Positions 37,932 to 50,708 of a DNA stretch of 62,000 bases are shown here, in pieces (the first letter of the stretch is position 1; each line of letters starts with the position of its first letter). This DNA comes from Acanthaster planci. Lineage: Eukaryota > Echinodermata > Asteroidea > Valvatida > Acanthasteridae. Below the pieces are notes generated by a model. The model was not told the DNA's origin, did no database searches, and worked only from the letters and a program-made list of their open reading frames with translations. The stretch is from the NCBI RefSeq assembly GCF_001949145.1, contig NW_019091380.1:529552-591551 (forward strand), in the 5' to 3' direction. The position numbers and the translations under genes were made by a program.

Positions 37932-39305
37932 TCAATCATACTGCCTGATATCTCGGGAGACACTGTTGAGGAAATCAAGCTGAGAAAACTCTCTCTGTTC
38001 TAAAAGGTAATCCACCAAGTGCCCACTGTAGCTTTCTGGGTCCACACGACTCGCAACTTCGTCTCTCAAGGCTTTCGGCAAGGGAAGGTCATGCACAACA
38101 GCCGGATCTCCAAGCCGGTGCGGCCGGACAGCGCGTCGCAGGGCCTGCCGGCAAAGGTGGCGGAGGGACGGTGCCTTCCTGGACATTACTCGGATGATTT
38201 CCGTGATCTTTCGGTACAGCGGGGACCACATCCCGCTGTGCACGTTGTCGGCAACACACTGCCCGGCCGGGATGACGGGCGTGGTGGTCATGTAGGAAGC
38301 GAGGAGAACCACCGATTTGATGTTGGTGTTGTTCGTATGGATCTGGTGCGAGAAAAAGAATTCCACGAGGGGAGTTCTTCCCATTTTGTTCTTCACGTCT
38401 GCGTCCGAACCGCGAGCAAGGAGCGTCGATATTAGGTGATAGTCCACTAGGGACCCCGCTGCAGCATAATGAAGTGGGGTGTTGCCGAGTTGGTCTTGCT
38501 TATTCAGGTCACCATTGTGCCGGAGAATCTCCTGGATTATGTTGAATTTATCCTGACTTGGTGACTCGGTGTAAGCGTTAACGGACGTGTGGAGTATGTA
38601 TGGTATAGCATCCAGGCTCCCGAAAATTATGCCCAATTCCAAGAACAAACGGAAGACGTGCTCGTGACCGGCGATCAAAGCCATCGCCGCCGGGGTTTCG
38701 CCGAAGGCATTCAGGACGTTCGGGTCGGCGCCGTGAGCCAGCAGAACGGAGACGCTCGCGTGCCTGCCCGCCTCGCATGCCCTGTGCAAAGGGGTAGCCC
38801 TATCTAGACGGCTGGGGATGTTCAGGTCAATTCCCGGCACGGAGCACAGTAGCTCAACACACCGATGGCTACCGCTTGTCCACCTGGCAACCAGCCGTGA
38901 ATGGTCAGCGTAGGAGTGGAACTGCAAGGCCCGGAAGGTGCCTGGATTGGTGGCAGCGTGGTGGAGGGCTGACTCCCCGTTGGAGTCCAGGACGTTTGGC
39001 GAAGCACCGGCCGAGAGCAGCGCTTCTAGCATGTCGTGACGGCCACGACTGGCCGCCACATGGATCAGACATACACTTGCCGGAAGTCTCTGAGAATGCC
39101 TACCTTGTGCGTTGAAGAGCGCCAACGTCGGTCTGATGACCCACCGGGAGGGGTACAAAACGTCAGCACTGGACGATAGTCGGCCCAGACTTTTCTTGAA
39201 AGCGCTCAAATCTCCTGTGACGATGTAATGTTGCAGTTCAGCCAATTTCTCCAAGTCTCCGACAGAAGATACGCGTTCTTGATGTGTAGGATTACGTCTT
39301 CCAGC
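37932..39305 (-). CDS. Ankyrin-repeat and SOCS-box (ASB-type) protein, main coding exon; 5' end unresolved
   Basis: An uninterrupted frame of 457 codons plus stop. It contains several ankyrin repeats with the usual signatures (ASRGRHDMLEALLSAGASPN; TPLHRACEAGRHASVSVLL then HGADPN; NTPLHYAAAG). A SOCS box follows: SLRHLCRQALRRAV is the Elongin B/C-binding BC box and LPLPKALRDEV resembles the Cullin-5 box. ASB proteins recruit substrates to Elongin B/C-Cullin5-Rbx2 ubiquitin ligases; the substrate here is unknown. About 38 residues follow the SOCS box, which is usually C-terminal. No ATG lies between the upstream in-frame stop and the ankyrin region. I therefore place the 5' boundary at a splice acceptor (pyrimidine tract then AATAAG) at 39305. 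The exon with the start codon was not found. Confidence 0.87.
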   Translation of the reverse strand, partial: AGRRNPTHQERVSSVGDLEKLAELQHYIVTGDLSAFKKSLGRLSSSADVLYPSRWVIRPTLALFNAQGRHSQRLPASVCLIHVAASRGRHDMLEALLSAGASPNVLDSNGESALHHAATNPGTFRALQFHSYADHSRLVARWTSGSHRCVELLCSVPGIDLNIPSRLDRATPLHRACEAGRHASVSVLLAHGADPNVLNAFGETPAAMALIAGHEHVFRLFLELGIIFGSLDAIPYILHTSVNAYTESPSQDKFNIIQEILRHNGDLNKQDQLGNTPLHYAAAGSLVDYHLISTLLARGSDADVKNKMGRTPLVEFFFSHQIHTNNTNIKSVVLLASYMTTTPVIPAGQCVADNVHSGMWSPLYRKITEIIRVMSRKAPSLRHLCRQALRRAVRPHRLGDPAVVHDLPLPKALRDEVASRVDPESYSGHLVDYLLEQREFSQLDFLNSVSRDIRQYD

Positions 39306-42300
39306 CTTATTGAAGATATGGAAGATTAAGAAACAACTTTTGGTATTTCGAAGTTGTACTCAACAGTATATATACCATAGATATGAAACAACGGCAACAT
39401 TTATTATTATGTTTATTATTATCATGTACCGTACTGATTGTTTGCCTACGTTTGTCATGCCTCGCCAGTCTGCAGAAGGTGATGACCTCCTGGATGGCCA
39501 AATCATCCCAAGCAAGCTTTCCATCACGTTTCGGATGAATGGGCGTCTGTGAGATTGGCGAAGTTAAAAAATTTCAAACATTTACTTCTTTGTACCAAGC
39601 ATAAAGATCAGGGTACCAAGCATAGAGATAAGGGTACCAAGCAACTGTGAGGCATTATCAAATGAGCGCGTGCGCACAGACAATGTTGTCGCGCTATTCG
39701 ACGACAGTTGGCGCGTTACGTCACACAAAGGAAACCTGGGGCGTGTTTTTCCGATCCCTAACCAGAAAAGTGTTTGTGACGTCGAAGCAATAACCAAGAA
39801 ACCATACAACGAAGAACCAGAAACGGTTACACCATTCTGACAGAGGCACTGAGCTCAAGGAAGCAGACGACAGTGTTAATGAACACCATTTTCACTCGAT
39901 ATTCGCCATGTTTCTCATAAGTGCTGCTCTCTTTTTCACGTAGGGCCAACGTTCTAGAAGGAAGTATCTCTTTGATTTGCTGCATGTCACAACAAATTTT
40001 GAAGTGCATGATACATTTACGAGTTTGTGGGGAGGCAAAATTGTCTGCTTATTTTCTGCTAACTTAAACCGGTGATGAACCAATTCAAACTTTCGGTTCT
40101 CGTTCAGTCGAAACAATGACGTCGCTGACCAAGTTACGAAAGCACTTAAACCAAGCTGAAAAAAAAATCGTGGTTCGTGTCGCCAAAACACACCCCGGTC
40201 CCCTTGCCTTGGCAATGAGTGCGTTATTCCCAACAAAATAATTCTCAGCAGTTCATTGCCCGTTTCTGCTCTCCGGCGACTTATTCGAAAATGGAAAGAA
40301 CAGGAATGGCAAGCCTTGAACTTGTGAGGCCCGAGGGTGACACCTTGTGCAAATGTGGTTTAATGAGACGGGTTGACTAACAAACAGCTTCGTGGATGAA
40401 TGGGCGTGGAAGACTGACCCGTGCGACTTTAAGAGGCAAGGTGGATGATACAGGACCTATCACTTGCCTGTATGGGGGAAGCATGCACTGACTCCACGCT
40501 GCTGACCAAAATCTTCGACCAAAGACTCCAGAACGACTAACGGAGTGGGCGCATTAATTCTTCATAGGGATGAGGAGAGGTTCGGGTGTGGATGGTTCTG
40601 ATGTCTCCAAGTCGTCGGTAGGCTTGGATGACGGGAGGGCCGGTGGCTACTGAGAGTTCAAAGCCGGCTGATACCACCTTTCCCTTAAATTGCGGTTGCA
40701 ATCTGCAAGCTATCGTTGTAACCGTCATACATTTCCACCGTCAAGGCCATGACCGACGTGACAAGATACATCACCGCGTTCATGACAAAGTTGAGAGGCG
40801 TTTTTGCGTACTGCAGCGAGTCTTGAACCTGATCGATGGTCTTTTCTAAATCGGGTTCTGAGTTGAGACTTTCCATGATTGTGACTAATTGGTGTTTTGC
40901 GTCCAACTCTGTTCCCGATGCCAGAGCGCTGTTGTCTTTTTTTTGGGAGGGGAGGGCCTACGCACCCAACAAACGTTAGCGCGAATCGGCCTGTTAATTC
41001 TGGTAATGCGTTCGTCGGTAAAGAGTTGGTTTGGGGGATAAGGTCCCTTTCACCAAGCGTTTACAACGTGATCAGGCCACTCGATCCAGGCCCGTGCAGG
41101 TACTCGCATCACTTGGCAAGTGCAGCCTGCGCGTGCGTGCCGTTGAGGAACGCTGAAATCATGGACGTCGTAGTTTTTGCCGGGCACAGGTCTGTAACCT
41201 CAGCCTCTGGGTATGTAACACCCAGGGGCGCAGCGAAGGCATTTTCTGTGTGGGGGGGGTGTGCTTCGTGTCGTGTAAAATGGAAATCCGTCGTAAGCTA
41301 CATCTTATGCTTCAGGGGAAATCCCGACGGCCAACGTATATCGTTTATGTACCAATCTTTGATTCATTTGGCGACCGAAGATCTCTTTGCCGACTGGGTT
41401 TAATTTTCTGGGGCGCACCCCCCACACACACACACCGGTCGCTACGCCCTTGGTAAGGCGCCCCTCACCGTTCCTCCCGTGCATTAAAAACAGGCGACGC
41501 TAAAGACATCCTTTAAATTGTCTTGACTGATATGACGTAGGTTTGCAATTAGTTCAGATGCCTGTGGAATGATGTAATAATAATTAGGCCTAGAGGCTGT
41601 AAAATTTAAAAATGTTCCCCTCGTTACTTCACAGTTCATGTGGCTAGTATAACGTGGCCCATTTCTTCTCCGCTGTGTCATTAGATCCGGCACGCGGTAG
41701 TAAAAACACACTTTCGTCATTATGCGTTTGACCTGACCCTGGAGTATCTTCAATTGAGTGATATACCTGTATTTGTTTCCCATCATTTCCGCCTGTAAAC
41801 CTGGCAGTGTTATTTAGACGTTGGCTAAAAGCTTCTCCGTGTATTTCACTTCCTTTTTTTCATTACCAAACACTATTTGTACTTTTGTCTATATTTTCCA
41901 ATTTAAAATCGAACTAGGGGTAAACTGAACTTTACAATCACGACAAGTGACAAAACCTTCTGTCATTACAGAGTGGTCATCATTTGGGTAGTCTTTTAAT
42001 TCCCTGAGTGGTTCGGGAGGAGTAATGCGAACACCGAGTAATTCTTTCGACTAATTGAAAGAAGAACATGTTTTTAATACATACAATTAAATTGTTAAAC
42101 AAATTTTAATTGCAGTTATAGCAACTCTGGTGTCTTCTAGTTCCTTGATTAAATTATGCAAGCCCTTGACTCTGTTACAGAAATTAAAATGAGTGTTTTT
42201 GAGTGTTCCTTCATTATGCAAGGTCCTGAAAGTACACAACCTGTTCACGCTGCCATGGTAACGTATACGTAAGTGGAAAATTCACATGAGGGGTATCGAC

Positions 42301-45300
42301 AGCTGTCCTGTTCATTATGCACCCTCTGTACATTGGTCCACACAACGATTACGACAACATAACGGACGTGACCATTAACCCCAACATCTGGTAAAATTGT
42401 TTGTTAGTTTTTTTCTACAAAAGTCAACAGTTAGCTGGAGCAAAGTATTGAACAGAGGATAATCTGATGCAAATTCATAAAATTCGCTTAATGTTTCTTC
42501 CCATTTTTTTTAATTTTAGGCAAGAACTAACATTTGGTGAAAGTACCTCCCTGTTTAACCTTGTTGAAATGTTTGAAATGAAATTTCCAACCACTGTCAA
42601 AAGTTGGCTGCATATTGTTTAAAGTTATATCTCATTACGTTCTTTTACACATCTTTCTAGTTCAGATAAACTTCGACATACACTTGGAAGCGTTGGGTGG
42701 CGCTGTTCGAGCCCTCTTCAGTATAGAGCAAATCGATGGTCTGGTCTGCCTGGAGATTTTCACTGCCTTGGTTCTAAGGATAAAGAGAAATACAATATAT
42801 ATATTTCCAGGCTTTTACATTAAAACCACCCCTGGAAAACAACTTTAGAATAGATGCTTATTACCTCATATCAGACGAAAATGTAGCTGTGAGTTGCCTG
42901 GTCTTGGCTGTTGCGTACTCTGCAAAAAGGGAATGGTAGCGACCGTGCTGGCTCTCAGGCTGATTTTAACGGTTGCAGGCCTGTCAATAGGTCCAAAGTT
43001 GGCTGCGCGTGCCGAATCACTATGTGGAGCAGTTCGAAGCACGTGGACAGGGCGATTTGTTAAGAAGGACTAGGGTGGAATTTATCAGCAGGACTGCCAG
43101 CTTGTATTTCTGAAAGTATCGGACCAAATGAAGCCCTCCAATTCGGTTTATTTTGCAATGGAGTGTATATAGGCATCAACTTTCAAAATGGCGATTGGCC
43201 TCACGACTGATTTTCTGTGGAGAGAAATATCCTTCAAGAGTCGAGATTGAAAGGAAAATGAAAGATAAAGAAGAGAACTTTAATTTAATAAACTGTCTTG
43301 AGCACCTGAGAAACTTGTGAGACAATTTCCTGATTTTGTGAATTGGGAATCGAATATTTATGAATGTGGTCTACAGCAGCTTATTTACTGGTCTGCAATC
43401 ATTATCGACAACATGTTATATAAAGGCCCTGACTGGCTCCCGGGCGTCATGCGTCAGTACCAGGTCGTGTACACAAATGTTTCTTAAAAGAGCGAATCTG
43501 GAGCTTGAACTATTTTAATGACGTTGAGTCTGTGTGCTTGAGTAAACAAAATTGAGAGCGCAGAAAATACGGGTATAGTTGGACTTTGAGAACTTGTGAA
43601 TTTTTTTATTTGGAAGGGCGGTAAATTGGGGGATTGGGCAAAATATGGAGTCGCCAGAGACCTTCAGCGAGGTCAACCCATTTTTTAAATAGCCAACCGA
43701 GAACGAGAGACCCAAATGTTGTCCCAACGGACCAATTCACAGTCTTTTGGGATTCACCAGCGCTCAGAATTTTCAACTTTTACAACATTCGGCTGGGGTT
43801 TAGCTACCCAGGTCGTCAAAAGTGGGTCAAACGCTCTGGGTTTTGTTTGTTTGTTCGTTTAATCTTTGACCTCGGATACCAAGGAGATTTTGTAAAAGTT
43901 AAAAATTGTGAGAGCTGGTCCAGAATCGACATTTTTCTCCATAGAGCAAGGTCCTTGCTCTATCGTTTCTCCTACGACATGTACATGTGCTATGCAGCAA
44001 AGACCCATGTACTGGGGCAAGACAACATCAAACAACAGAGGGCAAAACGTTCAACGCTTAGCTGATTTTTGAGACATAAACAGATCTACCTGTTTTGTCA
44101 ATCACAAGGGTTTGGGACTGACTGAGGAGGCACAAACTTGAAGACCAGTGGTTGCCACCCCCCCAACAAGACAGCCGTTGTGACAGTTCATTGAACTGAA
44201 TTCACTTCCTCAAGGTGACCTTGTAGACTTAGCTATAAGGAACGTGATGACTCGAGCTTTTTGCCACTCTCTGAAATATCTGCGGGCAGGCAGGCTGGCA
44301 GCGGCCGGAAATACAGACACACACAAAAATCTGACCCGCATTCTGAAGTCGAGAAAATCGCAGAGCAAGTAAATCAACCTGCCTCTCTTACCATACGCCT
44401 CACGGCGGAGGATGTAAGCTTAGATATACCTGCAGAATGAGAAGGACGAAATCGTATAACTACATGTAACTTAGGATGTCAATTGGGGCGCTGCGATTCT
44501 CCTAAACCAACGAAATCAGATTAGCAACCATTCATTACACAGTTCCTTTTTTAACCTAAGAAGCCATAGGCATCACAATCTAACACCAGCGTGTTAGTTC
44601 ATCATTTATTCGGTTTTTGTCCAGAAACTCTATGATGGAAACCAATTTAAACCAAAAATGAAATCCAAATCGACCCAACCAAAACAAACCGATGTTGGAT
44701 TTTTTCCAACTGCTAATACTTAAGCCTTCCTGGCATGTTATTTCACTGAGCACCTAGCGAGATTATCCCTACTTTTCCCGTCACAAACGAAAATCAAATA
44801 GAAGCGGTGTTAAGCTTACAAGCAAACCGGTAAGTATAAATAGCTGGGGACTTGGAGTGTATGAACTATGAATAAGAAAGGTGCTTATTCCAACAGGGTC
44901 GAAGTAAGTCTAGGCCCAACTCTTTCCTAGTCACCAATACCACTTTTATGGTTCAAGCCGGCAAGCATTTTATGTCGATGCTAGGCTGTGCTACGCATCA
45001 ACTGGTACCGGCTTCATGTTCGGAAACGTTAACACGTTGAAAAGTGTATGCGAAATTTATAGCAAACTGGGTATTTTCGCTATGGCTGGATGGATAATCC
45101 TGACCTGCTGTGCCTAATGGTGCAACAATAGATGTACACTCAAGGGTACCATGGATAAAACGAACGGATACGACAAACAGTATTTCACACAACGCATGAG
45201 TTGACAGAACACCAGAAAAATAAAAAGTTGTACACTAAACACGCCGACAGTAAATTTCTAAAAGACACCGTTTCGAATGCTCACTCATCCACAAAAGGCC

Positions 45301-45837
45301 ATATTCAAGAAAGGTCTTTGTTATTTATTTCATTTCGGGTCAACTTCACGCGCACATATTCACTGTGCAGGCCATTCACAAATTTATTCAAGTGGGAAAC
45401 ATTACGCAGCGTTTTTACAGCAAACCGCGGAGCTCTTCCCCTGCGATATTGACCGTCGGATGAATGTGCTGAAGCGATCAAAAAGGGACGTAACGTATGG
45501 TTATGAAGACTCCAATGCATGGTTATGAAGAATCATTGAAAAATGCCCTTTAGTAAATTATAATATTATCGATTCTGGCGAAGAATTCAAGGTGATGTTT
45601 TGGACACCTTCCAGCATAATGCAAATAAGGCACGGAGCCTGCGCAGTAGGCTTCGCCTGGAGGATTAGGGTCAGAGCACGAGAGCGTTAAAACGTACCGT
45701 TAAATGCCAACATGGATGAACGGGGGTCATGTGTACGTGTACACTGTACACAATGCGGCACCGTACGTCAGAGCGGTCCCGGTATTTACTAGCGCTGGTC
45801 AGACACACTGCGACAGTCGTTACATTGGGTTAGCAAG
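39306..45837. other. Divergent intergenic region between the ASB-type and SLC5A genes
   Basis: 6.5 kb. It should contain the missing ASB 5' exon and both promoters. Apart from the repeat-like element at 41221-41455 and ambiguous frames near 40560-40876 I see no supported feature. Bases immediately before 45838 presumably form the SLC5A 5' UTR. Confidence 0.5.
41221..41455. mobile_element. MITE-like element with imperfect terminal inverted repeats
   Basis: CCCAGGGGCGCAGCGAAGG near 41221 pairs with CCGGTCGCTACGCCCTTGG near 41437-41455 (reverse complement CCAAGGGCGTAGCGACCGG). Both ends have adjacent G-rich or C-rich runs. About 235 bp, no transposase. The 168-residue frame overlapping it (40897-41403) is therefore not trusted. 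Confidence 0.6.
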
Positions 45838-45954
45838 ATGGGTTCCACCGAGTCTTCGAGTTCAGCGGCGGACGGAGATACGCCGGCACTGACCACGCTT
45901 GATTTTATCATCATCGCCCTTCACTTTCTGATCGTCTTTTTGCTGGGCATTTGG
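45838..45954 (+). CDS. SLC5A exon 1 (start, first membrane segment)
   Basis: The start ATG has A at -3 and G at +4. It encodes a short Ser-rich N-terminus and the hydrophobic run [17 protein letters not shown]. The donor is a consensus GTAAGT, phase 0. The following 3.6-kb intron is the longest of the gene. Confidence 0.92.
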
Positions 45955-48900
45955 GTAAGTTTTTCCTCAAAAAATCTCAGAAATCACTCCGCCGACCTGG
46001 CTGTCGTTGCTGCCGCGATTGCTGCTGTTGTTGGTGCTTTGATGTTGTGACTGTTTTGGCCGTTTAAGCGCCGGTCACCGTATAAATTATAGACAGCTTC
46101 TCGCGTCGCTCTAGAAAAGTCAATTCGGTGGTTGACGATTCTCTGCTGTTTCAAGCTTTAAATTTTGAACATACCCCAACATCTCAGTAAATTACTTTCA
46201 GAGCTCTGTCGGTGAATAGGTTACTATAGGCCTAAAGGCTAGAAATCAACCCTCTATTAAACGAGATATATCCTTCGATAGCAGAGGTACAACTCTGCCA
46301 ACAGGAAACCATTTTCAATCGTCAAGCACTATATTTATGCACGATTGGTTTGTGTGTAGTCAAACAAACTGCTATCGGTCTAAAGCAAAATCGTTATTTT
46401 TGCCTACCACTGGCCGGTAAACTATGGCTAACCGTCAGCGCAAAAGCATAAAAATAACTCCACAAAGTGTATAATAAAACAAACTATCAAAACAAAAAAC
46501 ACGTAGTACTGCTTCAAACTGCCAGAGAATGTGCCCCCCCCCAAGTAGGCCTATCGTGACAAATGTACATTTTTGAAGAGAAAGCTTAGTAACCGACCAG
46601 GGCTGGCGCTTCATTTCAGCACCCATGAGCCGCACATGTGAGTATAGCCAACGCAAGCAAGGTCTACTGGCGCACAGAGGCAAACACTGTAACACTGTGT
46701 GCTCTTGGAGAAGAGTGTTTCCGAATACTTATGCTGGTATATTAGAATGTGTTATGGTTCAAGTATAAAAATAATTCAACTACAGATCGCTTCGATACCT
46801 TTACTTCGAGCGATGTTAAACATTTCTCTCATAACCCACTTCACGTGAATCTCAAGCCATAACGACTTCTTTTGCAAGACGTTAGAGAAAGATATACTTT
46901 GGGTGTGTCACTTATAATGTTCATTCAGTGACGCTGAATTTTTAATTCCCAAAACGCACAATGTTCGGGTAAGTATACAAGCGAAAAAAACAAATCCTCT
47001 TTGGCCCGAAGAAACTGGTCCTTGCTAACGCATCCTGTTGCAACGGCAAACACGCTTTTTATCACGCACATGTTCTCCGAGCACTTACGCACAAACACTT
47101 CACGAGGGCGTGGACTGGGCAGAGGACGGTATAAGCCATTTCGATTGGCTAAGCCTCGGGGGAGTGTACTTTGATGACGACCGACCTTATTGGACTCGAC
47201 CGGCCGTAAAATACCGTACAACGTACATGTATACGCACGCTAAGTACACAGTGACCCGCCATAACTTATACATACTGTACATGTACACGCACATTGTATA
47301 GGATGAATTTAATATTACGTTTATACCGCGGCGTCCTCAAAATTCACTGACCCCAGCCGTCTATGGTTTTTGACCCCAGCCGTCTATGGTTTTATAAAAA
47401 CCATACTGAAACCGGAGAACTGAGGTCTGCTGGGGATATTAAGATGTGGTTGACATCAGTGCGTATGGAAGAGTTTAAAAATATCCTGTCTGTGCATAGA
47501 TCTGTCTTACATTGCCTGCTTGCCGTTCATAGTTGGCGGCTTACATTTGATGGATGCCAGGCTTCGTCGAACAAAAATGTTCACCTGCCTCTCGCCGTGT
47601 CTTAAATACTTTAAGTACTGACATTTTTTATTTGACCGGGCACCGCCGGTAACCTATTGAAATTGTTCGAATTTATCTTGATTTCTTTCATTATCTTTAG
47701 CTATTTTTACTTCTTGAGTCTTCCGCCTTTTTATCGGACAATAATTATTCTCCGCAGCTTTTCCCTGATATAAACTTATAACTTTGAACATCTATCGCCA
47801 CTCATCCCAAGAGGTGCTAATAACTCGGAAGTCATGATGACGTCATCGGGTTTCACAATTTCATGAAAGACTCAATTGCCCTCCAGCGCACGTGTATTTC
47901 AGGGGGAAATTTTGAACTACACATGTCCGATTTGAGGGTCATTTGCATACGTAATGAGGGCCATGAGCATTTGTGCCACGCAAGCAGCGGTTTCATTTCA
48001 TGAAATGTAGGCCTACGTCCTTTTTTTTAACTTTTTTTTTAAATAACAATACTAGACCAAACATACTTCCATGGTGTGATAAGGTCCATTCCTAACGTAT
48101 TTTGTTAAAATAAAATCGAGAAATAGGGGCCTACCGAGCAAAACTAGTGATTTTTTTTCAAAAGCTTTTTTTCGTCAACATTAGTTTGTTTATGTTTTGG
48201 TACGGTTTTTAAAGGCTTGAAACATTGATTTCAAAGTTTTTCTTCAATTTTCTAAAATGGGCTGTGGTGGAGAGAGGTGTGAAGATTTCCGATCTCTTGA
48301 CGGTTAGATTTGTTTGCTCTTCCCGACAGGATGCGTTTGCAAATCGACCTAAAATCAGCACCGATTACGTTAATTCTCGCATTAATCTTAAAGGCCTACC
48401 CTTAATTCAGTGCTTCGCGAATGAAAGACGAAGGTAGCATTATATTAAGTTCACAAGAAGTTCATTATTGGAACCGAGGTCTATTTGCCATTATAACATG
48501 CGAGGAAACTACAAATTCACAGTATATAGCCTCGGTGCGTTACATGGATGTACTATACATTGTGATCCACATGTACACTGTACATGTACATTGTACATAA
48601 ACACCACTATAATGTACATGTATTCGGTTTTGCGCATGTAAAATACGTAGATCGTGCTGTGCAAACACGGTGTCTAAAATAACTCGGCATGAAACTCAAA
48701 CCGTGATAATCTGGTCTGTCGTGTGCAGTATCTCGTTATTAAAATGGTGAAATTTAGAGTTTAAAAAACCAGAAAGACAAGAGATAAGTCAAAAATGAAA
48801 CATTTTGTTACCTTAGCAACCACTTTGTGGCTAAATTTCACATTCATGTAGCATTTGTTTTCGCGATTCTGTGTTTGTTTTATTCGGTTTCAGCCATCTC

Positions 48901-50624
48901 GAGCAAGGTTTCAGTGAAACCTTTTGTGAATTTAGTGCGTACGGAGTCTTCAAAATAAGAAGGCTCAACAGAGGATTGACAAGTTGCTAAGGACGCTTCC
49001 TGTATGGTTTACGAGGGTCTGGTCAAGTAACCGCCGCACCCGTTTGAAATCGTTCAGTGAAACATATATGAGCAGAGGCTGAAAAATGTTTTTAAAAAAT
49101 AAATAAAATAAAAATTTTAAAAAATAAATGCATTTTTAGTTGATGTCTGAGACGAAATTTTCTGTAATCGTTTGAAATTGGTAGATAGGAAGACATTCAC
49201 TCAGAAAATGCATGAGTGAGATTTGAAGCTAATGACATCCTCAGAAGTTACTTTTACTTGCTTGAGAAGACTTTCAAATTTTCAAAAAGCATTAACATCC
49301 CTCTAGAGAGACCACGCCCCCCCCCCAAATTTAACCCTGGGTGATTCGGGAATTGTGTAAAGCCCAATTTGGACTTAAAACGCAAAAATGAAGTGTGCAG
49401 ATAGGCCTATACAGATGAAGACCCGTTAGAATTAAACTGAGTGCTGGCATACCACGAAACCTGAATGCACATCACACTTTGTCATATTTCTCCATAAACA
49501 TTATGATATCCCTTTCTTGTTTGCAGGCTTCCCATAGGTCCAACAGGGGTACAACAAGCGGGTACTTCTTGGCGGGAAGGGACATGAGCTGGTGGCTGGT
49601 ATGTGTGCTTATTTCTGAGCCCTTATGCAAATATTTGATAATTATACTAACCGAAAAGGCTTTGAAAAGCATTCATGGACATAATGTTTTGTGGAAGTAT
49701 TGGCTTTTGATTTCTGTAACTTACACAGTAAATGTATCGTTACTTATGTTCACAGTGAATTTTGGGGTTTATTACGGGTTTTATGCAAAGCATCTTACAA
49801 CCGGGGAAAAAATGTGGACAGGGCTGGCTTTTGATGTTGGATCCTCCGAACTGTGTAAGCTGAGGCCTTGACCTCAAATTTCAAAATATGTCCAAATTGT
49901 GTCATTTCCTCCCTTCGATATTTAGTCACTTCCTTCTTTCAATATTCAGCCATTCCCTTTCTTTAATATTCAGGTCGGGCTGTCACTGTACGTTAGCAAC
50001 ATAGGAAGTATCTCCTTCATTGGTCTTGCGGGGACGGCGTCAGCTTCGGGTTACGCGGTTATCTCTTATGAATTCCATGTAGGTTCACATTAAGAAATTT
50101 GTACATATTCTTGGGGGTGTTTATTTGTTGTTGTTTTTTGGTTAATCATGAATCTTTTAAGAGATTTTCAGGAGAAAATCCCCGTTGATTAATAAATAAT
50201 AAATTTTTATTAAGCTTTTTGTGAGAGTGACTGCCTCATGGAATGCCGTTACCATCAGATGTTGCGTGTGTCTTTTTAAAAGCCTTTTTCTTGCGTGTCC
50301 AGTCCCTGGGGCTCACTGACTTCCGCGTTCTGCATTTGCAGAGAAACAATATACTCACTGACCCGAGTGTGACCCTGGAATCTAATCGCTCGCTGAGTGC
50401 CACTGAGTTTATCTTCATTTTGCCATCTCTAAGTTTCTACGTGTATACGTAGATCCTCTTATCATAAGCACTTGGCCAGTTTCAACAATAAACCGGACTC
50501 TGTTTTCATCGTGAATAAAAGAAATGCAAACGCGATCTGCGTCTGTTTTCCCAAGTGCGGAAAGAATGAAAACCCTCGATGAGGAATGACCTCAAAATTT
50601 AGCGCAGTATCACTGTCCAAGAAG

Positions 50625-50708
<84 letters not shown>

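Noticed and set aside
38019-39115. Several plus-strand frames opposite the ASB exon
   Set aside because: They are antisense shadows of the GC-rich ankyrin coding sequence.
40897-41403. 168-residue plus-strand open frame
   Set aside because: It crosses the inverted-repeat element and G-rich runs, has no recognisable family and lacks coding-like conservation signals.
43634-44065. 143-residue plus-strand open frame
   Set aside because: Composition looks random, no domain or membrane pattern, and no matching splice sites.
36308-45837. Idea that SLAIN, ASB and SLC5A form a functional cluster
   Set aside because: Gene families and orientations give no pathway link, and neighbouring unrelated genes are normal in animal genomes.
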